Assembly: GCF_030272615.1 (NCBI RefSeq) | Contig: NC_081410.1 | Span: forward strand, 138,858,849 to 138,920,848 | DNA length: 62,000 nt | Direction of reading: 5' to 3' | DNA from: Cryptomeria japonica | Lineage: Eukaryota; Streptophyta; Pinopsida; Cupressales; Cupressaceae | Shown: piece after piece, positions 35,282-45,970 of the stretch | How the letters are laid out: the number at the start of each line of letters is the position of its first letter | How positions within the stretch are numbered: the stretch's first letter is position 1 | Made by a program: the position numbers and the translations under genes | Notes under the pieces: model-generated | Told to the model about the DNA's origin: nothing | Database searches by the model: none | The model's input: only the letters and a program-made list of their open reading frames with translations

Positions 35282-36446
35282 TGTTAAAAATATGAGTTAA
35301 TGTGTTGTTGTGGTTGTCATTGATGTCAAACTTGTTGTTTTGATTTTGTCTAGAACGTCTGTGGTGCAGAGTTATCTTGTTGTGTTGTTGGTGCAGTTGT
35401 TGTGTTGGTTGTTCTAGAAGTGCTTGGGTCTAGAATCTGTTGTTGGTGTTGAATATTACTATTATCTTCATTGGATATAGTTTCAGTATTATGGATATAT
35501 TGGTTCTAAGGTATGAAAATATCTTTGTGTTCTTCGGGTGTTGTGGTATTGTTTGTTGCTGGTTGTGAGATTCTATGCCTGACCTATCCTTAGGTTTGGA
35601 TATGATTTGTGGAATGTGTTTGATGTTTTATGGGTCTCATCGTAGTGTGTGGAGATCTATATTTGAGTTGTTTTCTTTGGAGAGTATGTTTTGATCGGTA
35701 CTTGCTTATATGGTTGCGTAGCGTGTGGATATGTTGTTGGTTAGGTTCTGGTGATTGTGGATCAATGAAAATCTTTGGAAGATGTGTTTTGGTCCTCTCT
35801 TTCTCATGGAGTGGATCAATGTGTGTGCTTTTGGTTCGAAAAGTATATTTTTGTTTTAGGCCAACTTGTTTTATGCTTTGATGATCTATCTTGTATATAA
35901 GGCATTTGAATGTTTGAGTTAGTTGCAGTTGGAATGAGAGAGAGTGCAGATGATGTGGTGAAATGCAAAGATCAGAGGAAGTGTGAGCAATGAAGAAGAG
36001 TTGTGTTCGAATGATATGTAAGTTGTGTTGTGACTGTGATAGAGACTTGAGACAAAGTGTTGGCAGTTGAGACCAGAGTTGTGTGTGTTGATGTTGGTTG
36101 CTTGATGCAAATTTCAAGGACAACTTCATGATCAGGAGATTCTTTTTTTCATATTATTTTTCTATATCTTGCCTTGAGTGTCATTAGCTTCAGGTTTTGC
36201 AAGTCCTCTTTGTATCTTGTCCCATAAGCAGTTAGCCTTAGTGTATAAGTCCGGAGCAATGAGCTCTATCTTTGTAATAATTTTATGTATAGTTGATATA
36301 TTCTTGTGGGTTAACTCCGATCGTGGTTTTTCACTATTTGGGTTTTCCACATATAAATATTGGTGTTCATGTGCTGGATATGTGTTGTTGTAATTGTTTG
36401 TTTGGATTGATTCACCCCCCCTCTCAGTCCTGCCTTGGGTTCAACA
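35282..36446 (+). mobile_element. Solo LTR of a Copia-type element
   Basis: It starts TGTTAAAAAT and ends GGTTCAACA, with TGTT/AACA terminal inversion. It is flanked by a perfect five-base target duplication CTATA (35277-35281 and 36447-36451). Near its end it carries the hairpin-like block (36320-36350) and a C tract plus TCTCAG (36413-36426) also seen in the Copia LTRs. There is no internal domain, so this is the product of LTR-LTR recombination. Frames inside it (up to 179 codons on the minus strand) are antisense low complexity. Confidence 0.9.
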
Positions 36447-36451
36447 CTATA

Positions 36452-37149
36452 TCATTGGAGAGGAAGAATGATGCCACCTCAAATAAGCTAAGGGAACATA
36501 GGGGGCCATATAGAAACTTTGATCCAATGATCTCACCATGAGAGAGAAACTATTATTAGGAGTGAGATGGTAGATGTTAGTCTACATGAATTTTTAAAAC
36601 TTTATTTATTGAAAATTAATGAATCACACGACCCTAATATTTAAATATTAGTTAATAATGGGAGAGAAAAGCCTACCTCAAGATTCAATAACCCCTTAAA
36701 AATTTATTGTCAAAGAATAAAATTATTGGTACCCCTATAGAGATTCAATTACATGATTTACAAGGGTGTCCATATAGGTGTTGGCTTCTTTGAAACAGTT
36801 GACGATTTCATTGTATACTAGTTTTAACAAAAGGTCTCTCACTTATTTCATGATGTATTCAATTTTCTAGTTGTTAAATTTGGCTTGTTCAAGACTATTT
36901 ATGATTATTATAGAGTCTCCCTATAGATAACACTATTAAAGTTTTATTTAACACATTCAAGGCCCAATAGTAGGGATTTTATTTTTAATATATTATATGA
37001 GTCCATCTTGAGTTTTCTAAAAGAAACAACTAAGAATTTTCCAAAATAATTTTTTCTTTATCTTAGCACCTAAAAGCCCTCAATTTCCATTATAGGCAAA
37101 TTTTAGTTTGACCAAACTGGAAGGCGATTTAATTAAATTTCTCTCTTTT
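36452..37149. other. No recognisable feature
   Basis: AT-rich spacer between the solo LTR and the LINE remnant; no coding or repeat signal. Confidence 0.45.
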
Positions 37150-39075
37150 GACCAAAGAGTGTGAGGAAGATCCATAAACTAGGGGGGTTTGAGAATATAC
37201 CAATTTATTAGAATGAAGTTATCCCAAATAGAGAATTTCTTTTTTGGGCAAGAATGTTTGATAATGCTAGCCATAACTATTTTTGAGATGAAACTTTCAT
37301 TTTGAAAAATTATATTTTCTAGCTTAAAGGAGTTTTTTGTTTGTTTGAAGAATTTACTATTTTTCTCTAGCCAAATGTGCAAGATTATTAAGGATGGACT
37401 TACTTCCCAAAGACAAGCATATGTAGATTATTGATACAAGCATATGTAGATTATTGATATAAGGTTGGACAATTTTTGAAGTGTAGAAATAGATTTGGGA
37501 AGAGGTACAACCCAATTTAGTTTATCGTAGATTTATAAATAGTATATAATTGAAAGTATGATTTAGAAAGAGATGAATAGTATCTTCTTTTATATAATCA
37601 CAAAGGACACATTTGAAAGTAGGATAAATGCCTAGTTTTTTGAGCCTCTTACTAGTTAGTATTTTTTTATTTAGGAAATGAGTTATTCTAACAAAGCCTT
37701 CGAAGAATTTTTTTTAAGGTGGTCTTTGTGTTAAAACCTTATATCCTTCTTTCATATGATATTTTCTGATCTAGAGGCCATACAAGGTAATATATCTTCC
37801 CTAATAGAGTAATTAATTTTTCTTATATTTAATTCATTTCAAGCTATTTTTTCAACCTTTGGAAAGGCATAGTGGTACAGGGGTTTCCAATTACATTTTG
37901 GACATGAGACTTTCTTGTTCACAATGAATTAATTCTTTATTTTAGTACCACATTTCTTTTAAGGTAGGTTTTTTTTTACTATATCTTAGATTTTTTCTAT
38001 TAGCTTGTGCTCATTCCAAAAGTCTTCCTAAAATAGTAATTTTTTATATTATGAAGTACCCAAGAGATGTAAGGTAGGATAGCCTTTTGATTAGGAAGTT
38101 CCACAATTTTGATCTAATAGGATTTGGTTGTGGTGAAGATTTAATATTTTCCTTGAGAGTCTAAGTATTTATCTCACATGATTTTTCACAGTTTTGACAC
38201 AACTTTTGAATGGAGGTGCATTTAGTAATTTTTCTTTCTAAATATAGCATTAACATGCTTTTCAATTTTGGTCACAATTCCTCTAGAGATTCATATAAAT
38301 GACATCATATAGGTTGAAATTACTGAGAAGATGACTTTGTCCATGGTGATCTATTTTTCCTTTGAAGAAGATATTTTTTAATGATTGAGTAGACATTACT
38401 TCAAAATTATTTCTTGTGGCCATCAATATATAAGGGAATTCCTAAGTATGCACAAGGGAGAATTTCAATTCTAAATCCCAAAAGTTGTGATATTTTGATA
38501 TACATTCATGGTGGTGTGTTTCAAAAGAATATTTTGTTTTAAGTTTATTTATTTTTTAATTAAATATTGTATATTATCTCATAACACTTTTATGATTGAC
38601 TTTGCTTCATAAAATCTTGCTTGATCAAAAAGTAAGGTATCATCTACAAAAAGAGTGCAAATGATTGGCTTAAGGGATCTATTAATGGAAATAATTTTCC
38701 AAAATTATTGATTACATGTAGTTGAAATGGACCTACTAAGAGCTTCTACCAAATGAAGAGAAATGGAGAGATGAGATCTCCTTCTTGAGGCCTTGAGAGG
38801 AAGGGACAAAGCCAAATGGGCTACCATTCAAAAGGATTGAGGATGTCATACTCAAATTAAATGAGGATTGTCATTCACACCAATGATTGGAAAAGCCAAA
38901 TTTGTCTAAAACTTGTAGTAGGAGATCCAATTTACTTTATCATAAGCTTTCATCATATCTAATTTTGTTATCATTGAGGTTAATTTTTGCTTCATTAATG
39001 GATGTAATACCTAATGTGCCACTAACACTCCTTCAAAAGTCTTTTTTGAGGACAAAGCCATCCTATTACATATAT
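37150..39075 (-). pseudogene. Decayed LINE reverse transcriptase region
   Basis: The minus strand reads, from high to low coordinate, a segment like VLVAH...LHPLMKQK, then TKLDMMKAYDKVNW (about 38930-38975), KEISSPHFSS-type remains of the QGD/SPFLF block (about 38770), and TLFVDDTLLFDQARFYEAKS (about 38600-38660), the polymerase active site. A C-terminal stretch with WLEKNSKFFKQTKNSFKLEN lies at 37300-37380. Stops and shifts are frequent and no endonuclease is seen above 39075. It is a separate, older LINE copy than the one at 40646. Confidence 0.75.
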
Positions 39076-39705
39076 GATTTGTATTAGATAATTCACATAT
39101 AATTATCTGCATTGATTTATGAAAACATGAAACTTTATTTGTTATAACTCATCATGAAAACATATGATTATTAATAATTTTGATTAAAAAAAATAAAATC
39201 AATAATAAATTTAAAAACATAAAATCCAACACACACAAAGCCTACATTTATTATTCCCAAAAATATTAAAATTAATTATAAATTTATATGAATTAAATAA
39301 TCTAAACTAACATTTAATAATAATATTATACTACTATATTTTAATAAATAAAAATAATTAAGAAATAAAATTAAAATGTATAAAATCTATTGCATATCTT
39401 ATTGAATACAAATTTATCTTAAAAAATACACATACAATCTTTAATAATTACAAACAAATACACATATACTCTTTAATAATAAAAAAAAATAAAAATATAA
39501 CTACAATAATCAGTTACAAAAGTGATAAAAACTTAAAAAATAATAGAAAATATAAAAATCTTTTAAATTTCTTTAATGATTCAATTTCCATATTAAATGA
39601 TGCACATCATAAAGGAAATTCCATATTAAGTGATGCACATCAATACCTTTATGATTAGAAGGGAAAAGATTATTTTAATTCCCTTTATACTTAAAGCAAA
39701 AAAGG
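39076..39705. other. AT-rich spacer
   Basis: Extremely AT-rich, with many short A/T runs. No element end or coding signal was recognised. Confidence 0.5.
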
Positions 39706-40645
39706 GATAATTACTATAGTTAAAGCATTTTAGTTGTAGTTATGTTTATAGGAAAATAATATATAAAAGGCTGATAATTATTAAAGTTAAATTTAGATAT
39801 ATTTAGGATTATATTTGTTTTCTTATTTCATATAATTTATTTATTTTTTATTATTTAACTCACAATTATATCATCCACAAAGAGTGAAATTTATTCTTTC
39901 TACGATTCATATTGTAGTTGAGAATATTTTATTTCATTTTATATACTTTTATTTTTTTAAATATTATTATAATAAAATTAGATTAAGCGATGCATCATTT
40001 AGTTTATAGCATTTCATATTTTAGATTAGAATTTATTTATATCTATGGAATTAATTTAATTATAAAGATGAAGTTTAACCAATTAAAAATGATGTTTAAA
40101 CTTCTACAAAATAAGATCTCGATATAGATTTAAAAGAGTCCAAATTAAAAGACACAAATTAACTTTAAAACCAAAAAACGATAATTACTATAGTTAAAGC
40201 ATTTTAGTTGTAGTTATGTTTATAGGAAAATAATATATAAAAGGAAGATAATTATTAAAGTTAAATTTAGATATATTTAAGATTATATTTGTTTTCTTAT
40301 TTCATATAATTTATTTATTTTTTATTATTTAACTTACAATTATATCATTCACAAAGAGTGAAATTTATTCCTTCTACGATTCATATTGTAGTTGAGAATA
40401 TTTTATTTTATTTTATATACTTTTACCTTTTAAAATATTATTATAATAAAATTAGATTAAGTGATGCATCATTTAGTTTATAGCATTTCATATTTTAGAT
40501 TAGAATTTATTTATATCTATGGAATTAATTTAATTATAAAGATGAAGTTTAACCAATTAAAAATGATGTTTAAACTTCTACGAAATAAGATCTCGATATA
40601 GATTTAAAAGAGTTCAAATTAAAAGACACAAATTAACTTTAAAAT
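39706..40645. repeat. Two-copy tandem duplication, 474-bp period
   Basis: Both copies start GATAATTACTATAGTTAAAG, at 39706 and 40180, and end TTAACTTTAAAA near 40170 and 40645. By eye they differ at about 14 of 465 positions (about 3%), mostly transitions. The second copy ends directly where LINE ORF1 coding begins. Confidence 0.93.
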
Positions 40646-40651
40646 ATAGAT

Positions 40652-41534
40652 TTTTAAGAGAATTGGGAGCCACGGGAAATTAGGGTTTTGGTCGGAATCA
40701 CATGGTAGAGTTTTTCAGAACAAATTTGGTCCTAGGCCTATAAGGAGATTCGTAGAAGGGCTTAGAAGTGATATAACTAAGAATGTTGTAGAGGATCCAT
40801 CGATTCCTTTGGAAGAGATCGATTTAACAAAAGATGTGGAAGAAGATAGCAACCTTTGGAATAAACTTGCAGTTATTGGGAGATTTGTTGGAAAGAGATT
40901 GGAAAGAGGACAAATCAAATTATGGGTCAAACAAAATTGGAGTGCTCAAGTAGTTATTAAATTTGTTCCTAAAGGATTTTTTGTAGTGATTTGTGCAGAA
41001 GAAGCAGTGAGAGATCACATTCTAACAGAGAAGAATTGGTTTTATGAAAATTATCCTTTGTATATTCAACCGTGGAGTGCCAATTTCGACCCAACTCTAT
41101 TGGGGATTTATGATCATCCTATATGGATTCGTCTGTATAACTTACCAATTGAGTATTGGGAGGAAGCCAGTCTGGAAAAAATAGGAAGATCCTTCGGCAC
41201 TCTTCTAGAGATTGATGAGGGTATTATTGAAGTCAACTCATATATTTATGCAAGAATGCGGTTAGTGGTAGTCAAACAAGTCCCATCAGTGATCTCTTTG
41301 AAATCGAGCAATAGGTCTTGGAGGCAAGTAGTCGAGGTGGAGGACTATTGCATAGTCTGTGATAGGTGCGGTCTGAAGAATCATGACGCTACAAAATGTA
41401 GAGTCTCTGTTAGACCTGACGAAAAATGGGCTCAAAAGATGGGTACACAGAAGATAGTTAATCTAACGGTTCCTTCCCAAGTTGATACTCAGACTTGCAA
41501 TTCAAAGGGAAAGGCTTTGCTTCCTCTCAAATAG
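40652..41534 (+). pseudogene. LINE ORF1: DUF4283-like protein with CCHC knuckle
   Basis: The frame is open from just after a TAG at 40649 to 41534, but the first Met is at 40809; upstream residues (GSHGKLGFWSESHGRVFQNK) look coding, so the true start is lost. The DUF4283-like core includes NLWNKLAVIGRFVGKRL, FVPKGFFVVICAEE, WFYENYPLYIQPWSANFD and HPIWIRLYNLPIEYW. A knuckle CDRCGLKNHDATKC follows (about 41360-41400; C-X2-C-X4-H-X4-C, intact). This protein would bind LINE RNA in the ribonucleoprotein. It is the best-preserved coding region of the window, with no internal stop. Confidence 0.8.
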
Positions 41535-41597
41535 GGAAACCTCATATCGAGAGAATGCTCGATTCAAAGTAAACATGTTGGGAGTAAGGATAATCGG

Positions 41598-41897
41598 GTG
41601 GAGGATACATTTCAGAATTCTAAAACGTTAACTATTCAAAAAGGTGTGTCTGATACAGAGTTAGAATATGGTGATGTTTTGGAGGAGGAATTAGATGGAG
41701 AAGATGAATTGGAAAATGTGGACCCACCGAGTATTAGCCAATCGGCAAATGTACTTTTGGGGAAAGCCAAAGGGTGCAAAGGAAGGAGATCTAATAGGCA
41801 AAAGAGGGAGGACAGGGCTAAGGAGAAAAGAATCATAAGCGTGTTGGAATTTATGAAGAAAGCCAAGGGGGATAATCCCTCCCTTGGAAAACAATGA
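41598..41897 (+). pseudogene. Tail of LINE ORF1 (acidic then basic linker)
   Basis: A 99-codon stretch after the ORF1 stop has an acidic run (EYGDVLEEELDGEDELENVD) and then a basic run (GCKGRRSNRQKREDRAKEKR). It ends three bases into the ATG of the endonuclease frame, so ORF1 and ORF2 overlap by four bases. It is the likely C-terminal part of ORF1 beyond the TAG at 41532. Confidence 0.55.
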
Positions 41898-43051
41898 AGA
41901 TTGTAACATGGAATGTTAGGGGTCTTTTAGCCCTTGACAAGAAATGCTTGGTGAGACATGCACTAGATATGATGTCTAGTGATGTGGTTCTATTGCAAGA
42001 AACCAAGCTCAGTTTAGACAAAGCTTTAAGCTTTGTGCACTATTGTTTCAAGTGGGAAGGTTGCTTCCAGGAAGCCCGAGGTTTGTCTAGTGGTTTGGGA
42101 ATATTGTAGAATCCAAACATAGTGACAGTTTCTGTGATTGAAAGAACAAAAAACTGGATGTCTTGTATGGTGAAATGGTGGTTGAAAGACTTAAATTTTT
42201 TATTAATTAATGTTTATGGCCCTACAAAAACAAAGGATAAAATAAAAGTTTGGAAGTAAATAATAGAGCATATTTCAAATTTACATCAGCAGAGGGTGGT
42301 GATAGCAGGGGATTTTAATGCTTTAATGGATTTAAAGGAAAAGAGCGGAGGCTTGAAAATTTAAAACAAAATTATGAAAGATTTTAGGGATTTTGTTCGT
42401 GATAACAATGTTTTAGATGTGATTCCTAAGAATGGTCTCTACACTTGGGAGAATCGAAGAATTGATTTTACTAGGATCTTAGAAAGATTGGACAGATTCT
42501 TAATTGACTCTATTTGGTTCGAAGGACCCATTATTGTGGAATCTAGTATACTGCCCCATTCGTTATCAAACCATTTTCCAGTGCAATTGGAGATAAACTT
42601 TGATAGACCGATGACCAAAAGGAATTTTAAATTCCAAAGTATGTGGTGGAGAGACAAGGACTTTAAAGGGCTGATTGAAGGATGGTGGGTAGAGTGCAAT
42701 ACTTTCAGAGGTACTCCTAGTTATCGCTTCACAAAAAGGATGCAATGCATCAATAAGAAAATCAAACAATGGAACAAAGAAACATTGAAGAACATTTCTA
42801 CAGAAAAGATTAAATTTGGAGAAGAATTGTCCCAATTAAACGAGATAGTATTTAAATCAGGTATGACAAATGCTGAATATGAAAGAGAAAAAACACTCAA
42901 AGAAAATTTGGTGGAGATTTTATGTAGGGAAGAAGCATTTTGGAGGGATAAATCCAGGGAGCTTTGGAATCAGGCTGGAGATATGAACACCAAATATTTC
43001 CACTCATCTGTCAAAGCAAAACAATCAGCTAACCGAATCAATGTCATTTAG
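41894..43051 (+). pseudogene. LINE ORF2 endonuclease and linker, disrupted
   Basis: The ATG at 41894 gives MKIVTWNVRG, the standard start. It is followed by VVLLQETKLS (catalytic Glu), then after stops INVYGPT-type sequence and VVIAGDFNAL (about 42300-42325), and SNHFPVQLEI near 42565, where the usual Asp of SDH is Asn. Stops at 42107, near 42258 and at 43049 sit where Trp or Gln is expected. The later part (RRIDFTRILERLDRF and WWRDKDFKGLIEGWW) is the usual link to the polymerase. The enzyme would nick target DNA to prime reverse transcription. Confidence 0.85.
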
Positions 43052-44472
43052 AATAAAGATGGTGTGTGGAGCAAATCAGTAGAAGAGGTAGAAAAGATTG
43101 CAGTGGATCATTTCGATCATATTATGGGTGTAGAGGTAGATGCCGATTATATTGACACGTCATCCTTGATAGAGGCAATCCCATCGAAGGTGACAGAGAT
43201 GGATAATTCTATGCTAATGGAGCCTTTTTCAAAACAAGAAATCAGAGAGGTTGTTTATTCTTTACACCCAAATAAGGCACTAGGACTGGACGAGATAACT
43301 ATGAAAGTTTTCCAAAAATGTTGGGAGTTCATGGGGGAGGATATATGGGAAGTCGTTGAAGATTTCAGAAGAAGAGGAAAATTTGTGAAAGAAATTAATA
43401 ATACCAATATTGCCCTGATCCCCAAGAAGCAGGTTTGTGAGTCCATGGTTGATTATCGTCCAATCTCCTTATGTAACTCCATATATAAAATTATTTTAAA
43501 AGCAATGGCAGTGAGACTCAAGAAATTTTTGGATAAGCTAGTATCTAAAGAGCAACATGGCTTTACTCCAAGTAGGGAGATTTCATATAGTATTATTTTG
43601 GCTGCAGAGACTATCCATTCCATGCACAAAGATAAGGTCAAAGGTATGGTAATCAAGTTAGATGTATGCAAAGCTTACAATCGTGTTAAATGGAGTTTTT
43701 TGATCTTTGTTTTAGAAAAAAATGGTTTTCATAGGAAGTTGATTGATTGAATTAGACATTGTATATTCTCAGTTTTTCTATCTTGGTCAATGGTAATGTG
43801 AACGATTTCTTTCATGCTACTAATGGTCTGTGACAAGGAGACCCTTTGTCTCCTTTTTTGTTCATTCTGTTGGTGGAAGTGTTAGGAAGGAATATTCAAA
43901 GGAAAGGAATATTAGGAGTATGGAAAGGAATCTCCATCCACAAAGATTTGGAGCCAATTACACATTCACAATTTGTAGATGATATTATCCTATTTGGGGA
44001 AGCTACAGAAAAGGAAGCCAAAGTGATTAGCAAGGTATTGGAGGAATATGAGAATGGGTCTAGACAAAGTATGAACAAATCCAAATCAACAGTTTATTTT
44101 ATTAACACCAGCAAAAGCTTGTAGGGGAAGATATCAAAGATTCTTGAGTTCCAGATATGTGAATTTCCTATAAAATATCTAGGGGTGCCTCTTTTTCTGG
44201 GAAGAAAGAATAAACCTATGTGGGAGAGTGTAATAAATAATTGTCAATCTAAAACAATGATGTGGAAGAACATATGGTTGAGTCAAGCGAGAAGAATTCA
44301 AATGATCATATCTGTTTTGTCAGCAGCGCCAATCTGTATTATGCCATGTTACAGATTGACAAGCAGAGCTTCAAGCGCTTTGGATGGGATCCTTAAGAGA
44401 TTCTTATGGGAAGGATCTAAAGAGGTGAGGAGAATGTCGCTCATTAATTTTGGGATACGACATGCCTCTTAA
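43052..44472 (+). pseudogene. LINE ORF2 reverse transcriptase, disrupted
   Basis: Motifs in order are EIREVVYSLHPNKALGLDE, NTNIALIPKK, DYRPISLCNSIYKIILKAMA, EQHGFTPSREI, MVIKLDVCKAYNRVKW (about 43650), QGDPLSPFLFILLVEVL after a TGA at 43831, FVDDIILFGEA (about 43974, polymerase Asp pair), then IKYLGVPLFLGRKN and SQARRIQMIISVLSA. Stops at 43748 and 43831 and one at 44122 interrupt it, and a frameshift lies between 43750 and 43800. The end at 44470 is a TAA where Gln is plausible. Confidence 0.92.
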
Positions 44473-45560
44473 AGGAAGAAGGAGGGGCAAGGTTAACAAA
44501 AATGGATCACAATCTGGCGTTAGGTGCTAAATTGGCTTGGAAGATGTATAAATTTCCATAGAAAACCTGGTGTAGAATGATGAGAAAGAAATATCTAGAT
44601 TCATAGGAAGCTGAAAGGATCTTTACTATGGAAAACTTGGATGCTGGGTCACTGATTTGGAGTTTCATATGGGAAAGGAGGAGGCCGATCTCATAACATC
44701 TTTCATGGGGGATTGGGAATGGTCATAAAGCCAAATTCTAGAGGGATTCGCGGAATGGGGAACTTGCACTTGAAGATATTATAATGGACAAAGAATGGGT
44801 CAGAAAGGTGGAAGATGAATTTGGCCAATTTGTGGTAGATTATTTTGAGCCCCCTGTGCTCCAAAATGAAATCATCAAATGGAGAGTTGTAGGATGTTGG
44901 GATAAGGAGAGCTCAGAGAGGTTGGAGGAAGAAATGAAGAAGAGGAGAGTTATATATACTGGTAAGCAAGACTCTCTAATTTGGAGTGTAGCAAAAAAAG
45001 GGGAATATACAGTCAAACTAGGATACGCTTTGCAAAGAAAAAGGTTGGAGAACATACGATGGCCACATGTATTGTGCTAGAATAAACATGTGCTACCTAA
45101 GGTCGGTGCCTTCCTATGGATTTCCCTTCATGGAAGGATTTTAACATTGAGCAGGCTTAGAGATATAGGAATCATTGGCCCAAGTATGTGTGTTCTATGC
45201 AAGAGAGGAGGAAACAACAAAACACTTGTTATATTGGTGCCTGGTAGCTGAATGTTGCTGGAATTGGTTGGCGGAAGGACTGAGTTGGAAAATGGTTAGA
45301 AATAAAAAATTGATTGACTTGTTGACGTCTTGGCCCATCCATGGGAAGAATTCAAAGTGGGGAGATTTGTGGATAGTGAGTCCCTCTTGGTGGTCTGACA
45401 TCTTTGGAAAGAAAGAAATCGAAGGGTGTTTTGTGTGGAGGAACTTTCAATAGAGGCTCTTTTGGACAAGTTGAAGTCAACCATTGAGGAGATAGTAGTT
45501 GGTAAGATGATAGGGAAAAGAATCACTGCAATTACAAAATGGGACAAAGAGATGGAAAAA
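44473..45560 (+). pseudogene. LINE ORF2 C-terminal linker with zf-RVT, disrupted
   Basis: Broken frames keep the order seen in plant LINEs: a Trp-rich spacer, then VAKKGEYTVKLGYALQ (about 44990), then KVGAFLWISLHGRILTLSRL (about 45100) and CVLC, KHLLYWC-type residues (about 45185-45245), which form the zf-RVT zinc site. A TAG at 45078 follows VLC where Trp is expected. The linker continues to the RNase H at about 45640. Confidence 0.75.
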
Positions 45561-45635
45561 TGATGGAATTTAAGGGACATTGGAGGATGCACGGTAAAAG
45601 ATAAAAGGAAAAGAGGGATAAATAATTGTTGGGAA

Positions 45636-45970
45636 CCCCCTCTGAGAGAATGGTACAAAATGAACTTTGATGGGGCAAGTAAAGGTAACCCAGGGGAATC
45701 TGGTATGGGTGCTATCATTCAAGATGAAGCCTGTAGACCAATATATACAATTATGAGGCCTTTGGGAAGTACTACGAACAATGTGGTCGAGATCAATGCC
45801 TTGGTTGTTGGAATTAAGCTATGCATAGAGAAAGGTATTTCTAAGGTGATTATAGAAGGAGATTCATAGGTGGTTATAAATGGTGTGGTAAGATCCAAAT
45901 TCAACAACTCAAGATTGAGTGAATGGTTGCCTTATATTAGTGAAATATTGGATAAGTTTGTTAGACACAA
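45636..45970 (+). pseudogene. LINE RNase H, N-terminal part
   Basis: The domain starts WYKMNFDGASKGNPGESG (first catalytic Asp near 45668) and continues TNNVVEINALVVGI (catalytic Glu) and KVIIEGDS (second Asp near 45860). A TAG at 45867 replaces an expected Gln. The frame goes on through SKFNNSRLSEWLPYISEILD and stops at the LTR insertion. The RNase H would remove RNA from the cDNA hybrid. Confidence 0.85.

Noticed and set aside
35590-36129. 179-codon minus-strand frame
   Set aside because: It lies wholly inside a solo LTR and reflects TG-rich LTR sequence read backwards.
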